From contig NZ_JAVCAP010000021.1 of assembly GCF_030769565.1 (NCBI RefSeq), positions 115,000-178,999 of the forward strand: a stretch of DNA of 64,000 nucleotides, given 5' to 3'. Below the pieces are notes generated by a model. The model was not told where the DNA came from. It did no database searches and was given only the letters and a program-made list of their open reading frames with translations. Of the stretch, positions 10,343 to 18,720 are shown in pieces. The translations under genes and the position numbers were made by a program. This stretch comes from Methylophilus aquaticus (GTDB taxonomy: Bacteria; Pseudomonadota; Gammaproteobacteria; Burkholderiales; Methylophilaceae). Position 1 is the stretch's first letter. Every line of letters starts with the position of its first letter.

Positions 10343-10808
10343 CTTCCGCCGCGGCGCTGGCGATGTGTGAAATGTAGTGGACGAAATCTGCATCTTCACC
10401 TACCAGTAGCCGTGGCAGCATGGTGCGAAAATCCTCACGCTTGCACCATTCACGCATGTAATCCTCCCATGACATCCAGCGCCGTAAGCGCTTGCCGCGC
10501 ATGTCTGTGTCATAAGTCAGCAAATAAGCACGCTCAAACAGTGAAATCAGAATTTCAAACAACACTTGCTTGCGCTCTTCCTGTTCCGCGGTCAACTGTT
10601 GCGTGGTAGATTGCGAGCGTAGCTGCAAGTCAGGATTTGTCATTACCAGCTTCAAAAAGTCAGTGTAGTTATCTGCCAGGAGTTGGTACACTTCTTCGTC
10701 TTCATTTTCACGCTCTTTGCGTTGTTCCATGACAAACGTGATGATAGCGAGTGGCAAACCTACCACCGTGACCACATAACTGAGCCATTCCCATGTTTGA
10801 ATAGTCAT
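10317..10808 (-). CDS. Small membrane-anchored protein of unknown function
   Basis: 163 residues, not recognised. One N-terminal membrane segment (about residues 9-27) is followed by a charged stretch (EQRKERENEDEEVY) and a mostly helical cytoplasmic domain rich in Trp and Arg around residues 105-125. A GGAG four bases before the ATG supports the start. It follows the lone receiver gene by 54 bases and could be the end of the DUF883-to-receiver transcript. Its 3' end overlaps traB-like coding sequence by 26 bases on the other strand. Confidence 0.6.
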   Translation of the reverse strand: MTIQTWEWLSYVVTVVGLPLAIITFVMEQRKERENEDEEVYQLLADNYTDFLKLVMTNPDLQLRSQSTTQQLTAEQEERKQVLFEILISLFERAYLLTYDTDMRGKRLRRWMSWEDYMREWCKREDFRTMLPRLLVGEDADFVHYISHIASAAAEASVSTVSS

Positions 10809-10862
10809 AAAGCTCCAGTACTTAAGCGCATTGAGTATGAATCAGGCAGGGCAGAAAGTCTG

Positions 10863-11243
10863 CTAGTTTAATTGACTGGCATGCTGCTGAATCACATCAA
10901 TGCATTCGTCAAATTGCAGTGACTTGTCAAAAAAATACTCAACACCCATATCGCGTGCCAGATTACGATAATAGCTGTTGCCATGGTTGGTGAGCATGAC
11001 GATGTCAGGCACCCTGAAGGGATAGGATTGCTGTCTGGTATGACGTACCACATCAAAGCCGGTGCCTTGCGCCAGCTCAATATCCAGCACGACCATGTCA
11101 TATTGTTCATGATCGAGTAAATCGATGGCTTCGGCACTGGTTGTGGCAATATCCTTGATTGCCAGATGGTCGCAGTCATGCAGCATTTCCACGATAACAT
11201 CGCGTATCAGTGCAGAGTCTTCAACTAACAATAATCTATACAT
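10863..11243 (-). CDS. Single-domain response regulator (receiver only)
   Basis: 126 residues, only a CheY-like receiver. The acidic pocket (V7-E8-D9), the phospho-acceptor D54 (VVLDIE), Thr85 (VMLTN) and K107 (FFDKS) are all present, so it can be phosphorylated. There is no output domain: it must signal by protein contact or serve as a phosphate sink. It lies 118 bases downstream of the NarL-type regulator, and the CHASE3 kinase is encoded nearby on the other strand, making that kinase a likely partner. Confidence 0.88.
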   Translation of the reverse strand: MYRLLLVEDSALIRDVIVEMLHDCDHLAIKDIATTSAEAIDLLDHEQYDMVVLDIELAQGTGFDVVRHTRQQSYPFRVPDIVMLTNHGNSYYRNLARDMGVEYFFDKSLQFDECIDVIQQHASQLN

Positions 11244-11361
11244 GGCTAATTAAATCAATTTCCAAGAGTATTTGTATAAAATGATCGAGGTTTTGCTGTC
11301 CCTGAAAAGAGTCCTCGGCGATGCTCTCTCGCTGTTGGTTGACGATTGACATCATTGGTCT

Positions 11362-11994
11362 TTAAGTAAGCAAACCATATTTGATCGCGTAATAAGTTAA
11401 GTCGGCATTCGACTTCATCGCCATTTTTTCCAAGATTCTGCTACGGTAGGTACTCACCGTCTTGATGCTGATAAACAGCTCATCAGCGATGGCCGTAGGG
11501 GTCTGCCCAGCTGCCAATTTTACAAAAACCTGAAACTCACGCTCAGACAATGTTTCATGCAATTGTTTTTCCGAAGGGTGGCTGAGCTCATGAGTCATTA
11601 ACTCCGCCAACTCCGCCGAAATATAGCGTTTTCCGCTGGCAATGGTGCGAATAGCCTTGATAATTTCATCTGAATCGGCATTTTTGGATAAATAACCTTT
11701 GCATCCATTGCGCATCAAATTCAATGCATACTGATCTTCCGAATAGCCGCTCAACACCAGTACAGGCAATTCAGGCGCAACATGCTTCAATTCATGCAAG
11801 GTATCCACACCGTTTTTATCTGGCATTGAAATGTCCAGTACCATGGCATCGTAATCGTGCTCGCGCACCAGACGGATGGCTTCGGACCCTGAACTGGCTT
11901 CACCTGCTACTTGCAAGTCAGATTCCAGTTCAATCAGGTTGCGCAAGCCATCACGTACAATTCTATGGTCATCTACTAAAAGAATTTTTTTCAT
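11362..11994 (-). CDS. NarL/FixJ-type response regulator (receiver + LuxR HTH)
   Basis: 210 residues from ATG 11994. Receiver domain with DD pair at 8-9, phospho-acceptor D54 (MVLDIS) and the usual K; C-terminal GerE/LuxR helix-turn-helix (LSEREFQVFVKLAAGQT...IADELFISIKTVSTYRSRI). It is a DNA-binding transcription factor activated by phosphorylation. A longer frame to 12147 exists but would overlap the DUF1469 gene and adds non-homologous sequence, so the start just before KKILLVDD is chosen. The HisKA_3-type kinase at 13274 is of the class that pairs with NarL-type regulators, so they are probably a two-component system split over divergent operons. Confidence 0.92.
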   Translation of the reverse strand: MKKILLVDDHRIVRDGLRNLIELESDLQVAGEASSGSEAIRLVREHDYDAMVLDISMPDKNGVDTLHELKHVAPELPVLVLSGYSEDQYALNLMRNGCKGYLSKNADSDEIIKAIRTIASGKRYISAELAELMTHELSHPSEKQLHETLSEREFQVFVKLAAGQTPTAIADELFISIKTVSTYRSRILEKMAMKSNADLTYYAIKYGLLT

Positions 11995-12010
11995 GTCTTT
12001 ATTTAAGTTG

Positions 12011-12529
12011 TTATGTCGGGGTGGATGTTTCAGTGCCATGCGCACCATTGCGCGGTGCTGTTGTGGCAGCTTCAGAGGCTTCTGTATCAGCTGACGCATC
12101 TGTTTTTGGCGCCAGTTCATTTCGGAATAGTTGCCAATCCTGACCAATCAGCTCCAGTGAGCTGGCAAATAATGGCTTTTGCTTCCACAATCCGCGTACT
12201 GCAAAAAATATTACGATCCCGATTAACGTTGGCAGCAGCATCGCCAGACCGAGAATTAATGTGCGATGCGGGTGCTCCCATAGCAATGAGAATAACCACA
12301 TCAGCCCAAGTAAACCAGTAAAAATAAACATAGAGAAAACTACCAGCACACCAATAACGCTGGTAGCCATGCGCTCAATTTCCGCCATAAAATCCTGCTT
12401 TAACAGCTCGCCCCGGTCCTCTGCATAGTCGGCAACCTGACTGCGCAAGTGCCGCAAATTATTGGTAAATGTGTGCAATTTGCGGTTTAAGAATATTAGA
12501 GTCAAAAATTTGAGGACATTTACCCACAT
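12011..12529 (-). CDS. DUF1469 / YqjE-like membrane protein
   Basis: 172 residues. Two hydrophobic helices at about residues 59-83 and 92-112 follow an amphipathic N-terminal helix; C-terminus is a charged, low-complexity Thr/Glu tail. This is the pattern of the DUF1469 (often labelled phage holin superfamily III, YqjE-like) proteins that occur next to DUF883 YqjD/ElaB proteins, as here (12-base gap). Role is thought to be at the inner membrane in stationary-phase or stress conditions, based on the E. coli yqj genes. The holin label does not imply a prophage. Confidence 0.82.
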   Translation of the reverse strand: MWVNVLKFLTLIFLNRKLHTFTNNLRHLRSQVADYAEDRGELLKQDFMAEIERMATSVIGVLVVFSMFIFTGLLGLMWLFSLLWEHPHRTLILGLAMLLPTLIGIVIFFAVRGLWKQKPLFASSLELIGQDWQLFRNELAPKTDASADTEASEAATTAPRNGAHGTETSTPT

Positions 12530-12541
12530 AGTGTTCCTTGC

Positions 12542-12958
12542 TTATTCACGGCGCTTGCTACCCAACAGGTATCCTATCAGTAAACCTGCGCCAGCGGCTA
12601 CAAGAACAGTGCCCAACGGATGTTGTTGCACGGTATCGACAGTTTTGTTTTTGATGGTTTGATAAGTTTCTGAGACTTCTTCTTGTACCTGGTCTTTCAC
12701 GCGAGACGCACGAGAGGAGATATCTGCAACAATCGACTCAGATGTTTCATCGTTCGCCAGTCGATCAATGTTGCTTTTCAGACTGCGAATAAGCGTCTTG
12801 GCTTTGTCTTGTGTTTCTTCAGTCGTATCATGTACGGCATCCAGCAACTCGTTTGCAGTACTTTTTACCTGTGAAGCGAGCTCTTGAATTGCCTGATCAG
12901 ATTTCTGAGCCAAGCGATCTGTAGTGTGTTCGATATTGTCTTTTGAAAAATTAAACAT
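12542..12958 (-). CDS. DUF883 (YqjD/ElaB-like) ribosome/membrane-associated protein
   Basis: About 138 residues. Mostly one long charged amphipathic helix (residues 5-110) ending in a C-terminal membrane anchor with GxxxG-type glycine pattern (VLVAAGAGLLIGYLLGSKRRE), the classic arrangement of YqjD/ElaB/YgaM proteins, which in E. coli tether ribosomes to the inner membrane in stationary phase. Start at ATG 12958 is decided by AAGGAG six bases upstream; the in-frame upstream start at 13021 has none. First gene of a likely five-gene (-) transcript divergent from the CHASE3 kinase. Confidence 0.88.
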   Translation of the reverse strand: MFNFSKDNIEHTTDRLAQKSDQAIQELASQVKSTANELLDAVHDTTEETQDKAKTLIRSLKSNIDRLANDETSESIVADISSRASRVKDQVQEEVSETYQTIKNKTVDTVQQHPLGTVLVAAGAGLLIGYLLGSKRRE

Positions 12959-13046
12959 AGTGAACTCCTTGATGAGTGTGACTTTCAAATGAGTAGGCAA
13001 TCTTGCGAGACACTTTAACAATGAGCCCGGTGATTGGGATAACGTG

Positions 13047-13089
13047 ATGATGTATCGCTTGATCTATCTACTCGGCATGGATACATCAT
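13047..13089. promoter_or_regulatory. Inverted repeat in divergent promoter region
   Basis: Perfect 10-bp arms ATGATGTATC (13047-13056) and GATACATCAT (13080-13089), 23 bases apart, in the 315-base region between the DUF883 gene (-) and the histidine kinase (+). Placement suggests an operator for a dimeric regulator controlling one or both directions; the NarL-type regulator of the same cluster is an obvious candidate but this is inference. Confidence 0.4.
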
Positions 13090-13273
13090 AAGGGGGAGCG
13101 CCTGCTTATCCTATCAGCCAAGAGCCGATATGCAAGTCAGAATTATCTTACAATAGGATTGCTCATTCAGCAGGCTTCTTGCATTTGCTGATATGGAGCG
13201 AGACCGTTATGATGACAAATAGTAAAGCGTAATGCATTTCGTCCAATGCATACTTTAATTAAAATTGACGTGT

Positions 13274-14704
13274 ATGCAAAAAATCAAAATTTCACTCATA
13301 AACCTGTTCGATCGGCTGGAGCGTATCACAGATACGTTTGGCGGAAATACTGTCGTGTTACTGGCAGTGAGTCTGGTGCTGGCTGCCAGCATGCTGGTGC
13401 TGAATGACAGGCTGATTATTAACACACGCGAAAAAACAGATGCCTTGTCTTCACTGGATAGCCTGTTCGTAGAAACTTGGCAAATTCGTGCCAGGTTGGC
13501 CATTGCAGAAAGTGCTCAGCGTGGCTACTTGCTGACCCGTTCAGATGAGTATTTTAAGCCTTATGATGAGGCAACCAGTCAGATCAGCCGCCATTTGCAG
13601 GCGATTGATGCAATTCTAACCAAGACCAGTCTGGTTGAGTATCAAGAAATGCAGTCAACTATGAATGAGTTTGCCAGCAGCATTTCAAAAAAGTCTGCCG
13701 AAATGAGCGTGTGTATAGATTTAGCCAAAAAACATCAGTTTGATAAAGCGCTGGCAGTGGTCAGGCTGGATACGGGCATCAAGGAAAGTCGCAATATTGA
13801 GGCATTATCCAAGCGATTCGAACAACAGGCTACACAACTGCGTTTTGAGTTAGCTGAAAGCCGTAACGACGCGCGGCGGATTACCCGCTGGTGTGTGATG
13901 GCATGTCCTTTGATATTTGTTTCACTTGTAGTCATGGTGATTCGCCGCTTGTTAAGAGAGTTGGCGGAGAAAGACAAATTACATGCACGACTGTCCAATG
14001 AAAATACTGAATATGAACGCAATATTTATAGCTTGAAGACCAAGTTGCAGCGCCAGGCCTTGCAGGCGCAAACCAATATTGAACGTGAGCGCTATAAGCT
14101 CTCCAGAGAGTTGCATGATGAGTTGGGTTCGTTGTTGACTGCGATTAAAATGGACTTGTCATGGGCGATCAAGAATTTGAAAGATCAGCTGCCGCAGGTG
14201 ACTGAAAAACTTAAAAAGACCAATCAGTATGTTGATCGCAGTATTAACTTCAAGCGGGAGATTGTACAGAATCTGCATCCGGCCATGATTAAAAGCTTTG
14301 GTTTGATTGCTTCGTTACAAAACCTGATTGATGAAGCTGCAGTCCGCAATCAGTGGCAAATGGATATTATTTTTCCTGAGCAGGAAATGATGATTAACGA
14401 GACAGTTGGGCTGATTATTTACCGTATTGTTCAAGAAAGTCTGAATAATTGTAGTAAGTATGCAAAGGCCACTCGTGTGTCTGTGCATTTGATGCATGAC
14501 GATCAGCATATCAAGCTTGAAGTCGCTGACAATGGGTTAGGGTTTGATCCGAACAACCTGACTAATACAACAAATGGTATCAGTGGCATGTCTAACCGCG
14601 TGGAGTCTATCGGCGGCCATTATGAAATTTCCAGTTCCCCGCAGCATGGTGCCAGCACTCGGGTATTGCTGCCTTATCTCAAGAGTGACAGCGAGCCTTT
14701 GTAG
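13274..14704 (+). CDS. CHASE3-domain histidine kinase (NarX/DegS-like)
   Basis: 476 residues from ATG 13274 (a TTG three codons upstream is possible). Membrane segments at about 26-45 and 205-225 enclose a CHASE3-like periplasmic helical sensor (RGYLLTRSDEYFKPY). A coiled-coil linker precedes a HisKA_3 phosphoacceptor (SRELHDELGS, His about 281) and a HATPase_c domain with N box (QESLNNCSKYA) and G boxes (DNGLGFD, GISGM). It should autophosphorylate and act on NarL-type regulators. It is divergent from the operon encoding such a regulator and a lone receiver. It is directly upstream of the EF-hand/BON gene, which may belong to its regulon. Confidence 0.9.
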   Translation: MQKIKISLINLFDRLERITDTFGGNTVVLLAVSLVLAASMLVLNDRLIINTREKTDALSSLDSLFVETWQIRARLAIAESAQRGYLLTRSDEYFKPYDEATSQISRHLQAIDAILTKTSLVEYQEMQSTMNEFASSISKKSAEMSVCIDLAKKHQFDKALAVVRLDTGIKESRNIEALSKRFEQQATQLRFELAESRNDARRITRWCVMACPLIFVSLVVMVIRRLLRELAEKDKLHARLSNENTEYERNIYSLKTKLQRQALQAQTNIERERYKLSRELHDELGSLLTAIKMDLSWAIKNLKDQLPQVTEKLKKTNQYVDRSINFKREIVQNLHPAMIKSFGLIASLQNLIDEAAVRNQWQMDIIFPEQEMMINETVGLIIYRIVQESLNNCSKYAKATRVSVHLMHDDQHIKLEVADNGLGFDPNNLTNTTNGISGMSNRVESIGGHYEISSSPQHGASTRVLLPYLKSDSEPL

Positions 14705-14801
14705 CCCCTTGGGCTTTTCCCGTCTTTAGTCGCTGTAGTCATATTCTGACATGACTTTCAGCAATTAGACGACTGTCCTGTTTCTCTCCCTCCGCTACCA
14801 T

Positions 14802-14836
14802 GAATCCCACATGACAACATAAATGTTATGTGATTC
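14802..14836. promoter_or_regulatory. Imperfect dyad upstream of EF-hand/BON gene
   Basis: Dyad with outer arms GAATC/GATTC (14802-14806, 14832-14836) and a core AACATAAATGTT at 14816-14827, centred about 40 bases before the start codon at 14861. Looks like a binding site overlapping the promoter; the cognate factor is not known. Confidence 0.3.
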
Positions 14837-14860
14837 AGAGCGTATAAAAAGGAGACGCAA

Positions 14861-15376
14861 ATGACAATGACAACACTTAAACAAGCGGCAATCTTTGGAG
14901 GTCTGTTAATTACCACCATCACATTGAATGCATTCGCATTCGATCTTGATGAAGTGCAGAATGGAGATAAACCATTCTTGAGCGAATTCAACGCACTCGA
15001 TAAAAATGCTAATCAGACTCTTAATTGGTCTGAGGCAAAGTCAGACAAGGCATTAAAACAACAAGATTTTAAAGCATTTGATAGTGACAAGGATGGTAGT
15101 CTGAATTATGAGGAATATGCCGAACTGAAAACCCAGACGGGCCAGAAAGCATTCAAGACTACCATGTCTGATAGCTGGATTACCACTAAAGTCAAAGCAC
15201 GTTTGATGGAAGAAGAGTCACTAAAGTCCCTTAAAATCAGTGTGGAAACCCATCAGGGTGAGGTTCTGATCAGTGGTTTTGTGGCTGACCCCACCTTGAA
15301 AAGCAAGGCCGAACAGTTAGTGGCCGGTGTTGCAGGGGTTAAGTCCGTTAAAAACGCTATTGTAGTAAAAGGCTAG
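14861..15376 (+). CDS. Exported EF-hand plus BON domain protein
   Basis: 171 residues. Signal peptide (residues 1-27, ending NAFA). Two EF-hand loops with canonical ligands: D47-x-N49-x-N51-x-T53 ... E58 and D74-x-D76-x-D78-x-S80 ... E85. These are followed by a BON domain (about 105-171: SWITTKVKARLMEEESLKS and GEVLISGFV). BON domains bind phospholipid or stabilise envelope complexes (as in OsmY), and the EF-hands suggest Ca2+ sensing in the periplasm. AAGGAGA eight bases before ATG sets the start. A strong terminator follows. Next gene is another BON protein, so both probably serve envelope-stress tolerance. Confidence 0.85.
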   Translation: MTMTTLKQAAIFGGLLITTITLNAFAFDLDEVQNGDKPFLSEFNALDKNANQTLNWSEAKSDKALKQQDFKAFDSDKDGSLNYEEYAELKTQTGQKAFKTTMSDSWITTKVKARLMEEESLKSLKISVETHQGEVLISGFVADPTLKSKAEQLVAGVAGVKSVKNAIVVKG

Positions 15377-15391
15377 CAAAAACACCCCCTC

Positions 15392-15433
15392 GCAAGCCAC
15401 ACTTTCTCCCATTGTCGTGGCTTGCTTTTTTTA
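15392..15433 (+). terminator. Rho-independent terminator after EF-hand/BON gene
   Basis: Stem GCAAGCCAC (15392-15400) pairs with GTGGCTTGC (15417-15425), followed by a run of seven T. It ends the kinase/BON transcript 15 bases after the stop codon. Confidence 0.85.
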
Positions 15434-15626
15434 TTACCAGAGAGAATGGAAATTCGCCGGGAGTTGTATCACATAACAGTGTTGCAAGCAGTTTTCAGGC
15501 TCTCGACTATACGATTCTGTAATGCACCTCATGCCATGTAAGAGACTGTGTAGAGGTTAAACACAAATTAAACACTTGGTTAAGTCTGCAGAGTTAAATT
15601 CTATCGTTAAACTGAAAGGAAACATC

Positions 15627-16040
15627 ATGAAAAAGATTAACCATTATGTCGTCGGGTTTACCATGATCGCCGCATTGATGTCCGTTAACACCGATGTTCT
15701 GGCCGCAAGTGATGCGCAGTATCACTTTTTGCCTACCGATACTGTTGTCAGTAACGTTAAAACCACTTTGGAGAGTCATGGCATAGATGCTTCAACTATC
15801 ACTATTGATTCTGATACCGAAGGTGTTGTGAAGTTAAGTGGGGAAGTGGCATCCAAGCAGCAGGCCGATATCGTTGCACGTCTTGCAATGCATTCCGAAG
15901 GCGTCTATGCCGTGTTGGGAGATTTGCGCTATGACAGTCAGACCGACGGTAACAGCAACGTGTCTGCAACGGTGCCTTCTGGTATTGACCCGGTAATGGA
16001 GCATACACCTGCTGAAGCAGACACAACGCAACTAAATTGA
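15627..16040 (+). CDS. Exported BON domain protein
   Basis: 137 residues from ATG 15627, chosen because AAAGGA lies six bases upstream; the frame extends to 15576 without such a site. Signal peptide to about residue 26 (VLAAS). One BON domain (TVVSNVKTTLESHGID ... GVVKLSGEVASKQQADIV) with a short acidic Pro/Thr-rich tail. Periplasmic, OsmY-like; probably protects the envelope under osmotic or other stress. It has its own promoter region of about 190 bases after the preceding terminator. Confidence 0.82.
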   Translation: MKKINHYVVGFTMIAALMSVNTDVLAASDAQYHFLPTDTVVSNVKTTLESHGIDASTITIDSDTEGVVKLSGEVASKQQADIVARLAMHSEGVYAVLGDLRYDSQTDGNSNVSATVPSGIDPVMEHTPAEADTTQLN

Positions 16041-16088
16041 ACAGAGCAGGAAGGGTTGCGCCCTTCCAGTACCTCGACCAGCCAAGTG

Positions 16089-16742
16089 TTAGGGATGCTG
16101 AGGCATCACGTGTCGACCGGATTCGTACTCAACCTGGTTGGCTTGTTTGATGAAGAGTAGTTGGTCCGTGGCATAGCCGAGTTCTTTGGCTTTAGCCATC
16201 AGGTGTTGTTTGATCGGATAAGTCAGTTGCGGAGTACGCGAAAGTATCCACAGGTAATCATTACCACTGCTTACAAGTGCGTAATTGTAGTAGGGTTTGT
16301 CGATTTCCAAGAGGTTGTATTCGCCGTAAAATGGCCCAAAGAATGACACCTTAAGCCGTCCGGTTCGGCTGCCATCAGGATTGGGAGGCTCTACAAATTT
16401 GGCTTTGCCAATTGCTTCACTCCATTTTTCCGTGGTTGGGTTAAAGCCACGGTTAATGACCTTTAATGTGCCGTCTGCCTCAATGCTGTAATTGGCAGTA
16501 ACCTGTTCCAAGCCTTTTTCAAAACGGTTATCCAGTCGAGCAATTTCATACCAGGTCCCAATATATTGCTGTGGGTCAAAGCTGTTGATGATGCTTTGCT
16601 CGGCATGCGGCGGCATAGGCTTTGTGCATGCACTCAATGCGGCGATGCTCACCAGCGATATTAGTGCAATAATGAAGCGTTTAGTTGCTGAAATATACGC
16701 AATTTTTACGAAGTGCATAGTGACGTTTGTGGGCAAGTTCAT
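16089..16742 (-). CDS. blc: Outer-membrane lipoprotein lipocalin (Blc-like)
   Basis: 217 residues. N-terminal hydrophobic segment and lipobox LSAC at about residues 36-39, so lipidated. The lipocalin SCR1 motif GTWYEIARLDNRFEKGL and the YALV...YLWILSR strand are as in bacterial Blc, which binds fatty acids or lysophospholipids and is induced in stationary phase by RpoS in E. coli. Start at 16742 or the later ATG at 16718 are both compatible with the signal sequence. Converges with the BON gene; a GGAAGGG/CCCTTCC hairpin at 16049-16067 lies between them. Confidence 0.9.
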   Translation of the reverse strand: MNLPTNVTMHFVKIAYISATKRFIIALISLVSIAALSACTKPMPPHAEQSIINSFDPQQYIGTWYEIARLDNRFEKGLEQVTANYSIEADGTLKVINRGFNPTTEKWSEAIGKAKFVEPPNPDGSRTGRLKVSFFGPFYGEYNLLEIDKPYYNYALVSSGNDYLWILSRTPQLTYPIKQHLMAKAKELGYATDQLLFIKQANQVEYESGRHVMPQHP

Positions 16743-16821
16743 CGGTTAGAAAGATCAACATTGATAACGGGTTAAATGCAGGCGAACATGGACAAAATAT
16801 TCACCGCGCTTTATTACGGGC

Positions 16822-17784
16822 TTAACATGGCATTGATTTTTTTAACTGATACATAACGGTATCTCCAGCCATGATGAGTTGTTCAATATTTTCAGGTTGT
16901 TCAGGTTTGAATTCAACGACTCCTGGAGCAAACAGAATATCATAAGGCTGCTCTTTTTCAGCTTTCAGTGTGATCAGGCGATGGCTTAAGCGCTGAATAT
17001 AAATATCTGCTTCTTTGATAGTTGTATTGGCGAGCAGGATGACAAATTCGTCTCCACCAAGTCTGGCAAAAATATCCGAATTGCGGCCTATTTTCTTCAT
17101 CGCCTGAGCAAACGTTTGCAAGGCGCGGTCTCCCTCATCGTGTCCATAAGTATCGTTGATGGTTTTGAACTGATTCAGGTCCATGAAAATCAGCGTTGCT
17201 GGTATATGGTGCCTGGTAAAGTAGCTCAGGTATTTCTCCGCCAGCATAATGAAGCTACGTCGATTACTCAGTTGGGTTAACTCATCGATGGCGGCTAATT
17301 CAATCGCTGTCAGTTCACCTTCGACCATCTGTGCCAGATCATTCAAGTCTTGCAAGTCTTGGCTATTAAAAACTCTTGGTTGATGATCAATCAGGCACAG
17401 CGTGCCGATTTTAAATCCCTGCATGGTACATATTGGCCTGCCAGCATAAAAGCGGATATGCGGCTTGCCTGTGACGAGCGGATTGTCAGAAAAACGCACG
17501 TCTGCCAGGGTATCCGGGATAACGAGTGTATCGTCTCCAAGTATGGCATGCCCGCAGAATGAGATGTCACGCGCTGTTTCGCCGACCGATAGCCCCATGC
17601 CGGATTTGAACCATTGGCGGTTTTCATCCACCAGACTGACCAAGGCGACTGGTACATTAAACATACGCATAGCGATGCGTGTCAAACGGTCAAAACGCTC
17701 TTCAGAACAGGTATCCAGAATGTCTAGCGAACGGAGTGCATGTAAGCGACTTTTTTCATTTTCAGGTATTTCAGGTCTCTGCAA
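16822..17784 (-). CDS. GAF-GGDEF diguanylate cyclase
   Basis: About 320 residues from the TTG at 17784. An N-terminal GAF domain with the family opening NEKSRLHALRSLDILDT and WFKSGMGL, FCGHAIL, GTLCLID motifs is followed by a GGDEF domain with intact RLGGDEF (about residue 242) and the upstream DELTQLSNRR signature. It synthesises c-di-GMP in the cytoplasm, sensing an unknown small ligand through GAF. The frame continues upstream to ATG 17931 with a hydrophobic stretch, but family members start close to the LQRPEIPENE segment, and GGAG lies eight bases before TTG 17784; a membrane-anchored longer form remains possible. Confidence 0.85.
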   Translation of the reverse strand: MQRPEIPENEKSRLHALRSLDILDTCSEERFDRLTRIAMRMFNVPVALVSLVDENRQWFKSGMGLSVGETARDISFCGHAILGDDTLVIPDTLADVRFSDNPLVTGKPHIRFYAGRPICTMQGFKIGTLCLIDHQPRVFNSQDLQDLNDLAQMVEGELTAIELAAIDELTQLSNRRSFIMLAEKYLSYFTRHHIPATLIFMDLNQFKTINDTYGHDEGDRALQTFAQAMKKIGRNSDIFARLGGDEFVILLANTTIKEADIYIQRLSHRLITLKAEKEQPYDILFAPGVVEFKPEQPENIEQLIMAGDTVMYQLKKSMPC

Positions 17785-18258
17785 ACTCAGTGCTCCAATA
17801 ACAAGATAGTAAAATATCAGCGCAATTAGCCAAATGCTGGTCGGAGTAGCGCGCAATGGATGTGTAGCGAATGCATTGTAAAAACAGCACTTCTTGATAT
17901 GACTATACATCAGGCAAAAAAAAGCCAGCACTTGGCTGACCTGGAAAATTGCGTGCTTATAAGGAATAAGCGATGCGCGGCAAATATTAACACGAATTTA
18001 ATTGTCTTGGTATTGATTATTTGGAATAGTTTGAGCGCGCGTGAACCCCTATCCTGAGATGGTTTTTATCGGCAATTTACCGCTGACATGTACGCGCAGA
18101 AACTTCTCCTTACATATCAACTATATGCAGCGGCTAAATTTTTTAATCGTGACAAGGCTAGCTTAGCAATTTGAATGATTAGAGGCACCCATATCGAAGC
18201 TTGCCTGCCTTGAATCTCTTGCACGTATCACTATGTGTTCAGCGCAAACTGCAACCGC
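17785..18258. other. Intergenic stretch without recognised gene
   Basis: About 330-470 bases depending on the true start of the GAF-GGDEF gene. I see no tRNA, terminator with T-run or conserved small frame. It holds the promoter of the diguanylate cyclase and the end of the yaiI transcript. Confidence 0.4.
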
Positions 18259-18720
18259 TTATTGCTTTTCAGGGACAATGTGACGGGCTAGAAAGCGATC
18301 CAGTTGACCAGCAAACAGTTGTCGGTCGCCAAGTTGAAGAGGGCCAGGGCCAGGGGTTTCGATGCCCGCAGCCCGCAACTCGGTCATCAAATCGCGCATG
18401 GACAAACGTTCTTGAATATTTTCAGACGAGTAAAAATCGCCTCTTGGATTCAAGGCATACGCTTTTTTTTCGATGACTTGTGCCGCCAGCGGGATATCTG
18501 CTGTGATAACCAGATCTCCCTGATTGAGTAGAGCAACGATGGTACGGTCAGCGACATCCGCTCCTTGAGCGATTTGCATGGCGCGCAAATAAGGTGAGGG
18601 CGGTACATACATCAACTGATTGGCAACCAATGTGGTGAGTGTGGATGTTCGCTGCGCTGCCCTGAAAATAATTTCCTTAATCACCACAGGGCAAGCATCG
18701 GCATCCACCCAGATTTGCAT
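18259..18720 (-). CDS. yaiI: YaiI/YqxD family protein (UPF0178, DUF188)
   Basis: 153 residues, full length for the family. The PIN-like N-terminus [10 protein letters not shown], the middle [10 protein letters not shown] and the [12 protein letters not shown] stretch are family hallmarks. Probable nuclease-like fold; function not established. Its ATG overlaps the rhlE stop by one base (TGATG), so it is translationally coupled to the helicase gene, hinting at an RNA-related role. Confidence 0.92.
   Translation of the reverse strand: MQIWVDADACPVVIKEIIFRAAQRTSTLTTLVANQLMYVPPSPYLRAMQIAQGADVADRTIVALLNQGDLVITADIPLAAQVIEKKAYALNPRGDFYSSENIQERLSMRDLMTELRAAGIETPGPGPLQLGDRQLFAGQLDRFLARHIVPEKQ

Noticed and set aside
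12011-12529. Prophage holin
   Set aside because: DUF1469 proteins are often called phage holins, but no phage gene is nearby and the DUF883 partner marks a cellular yqj-type locus.
16049-16067. Terminator between BON and lipocalin genes
   Set aside because: The GGAAGGG/CCCTTCC hairpin is strong but lacks a T-run on either strand, so it was not listed as a terminator.
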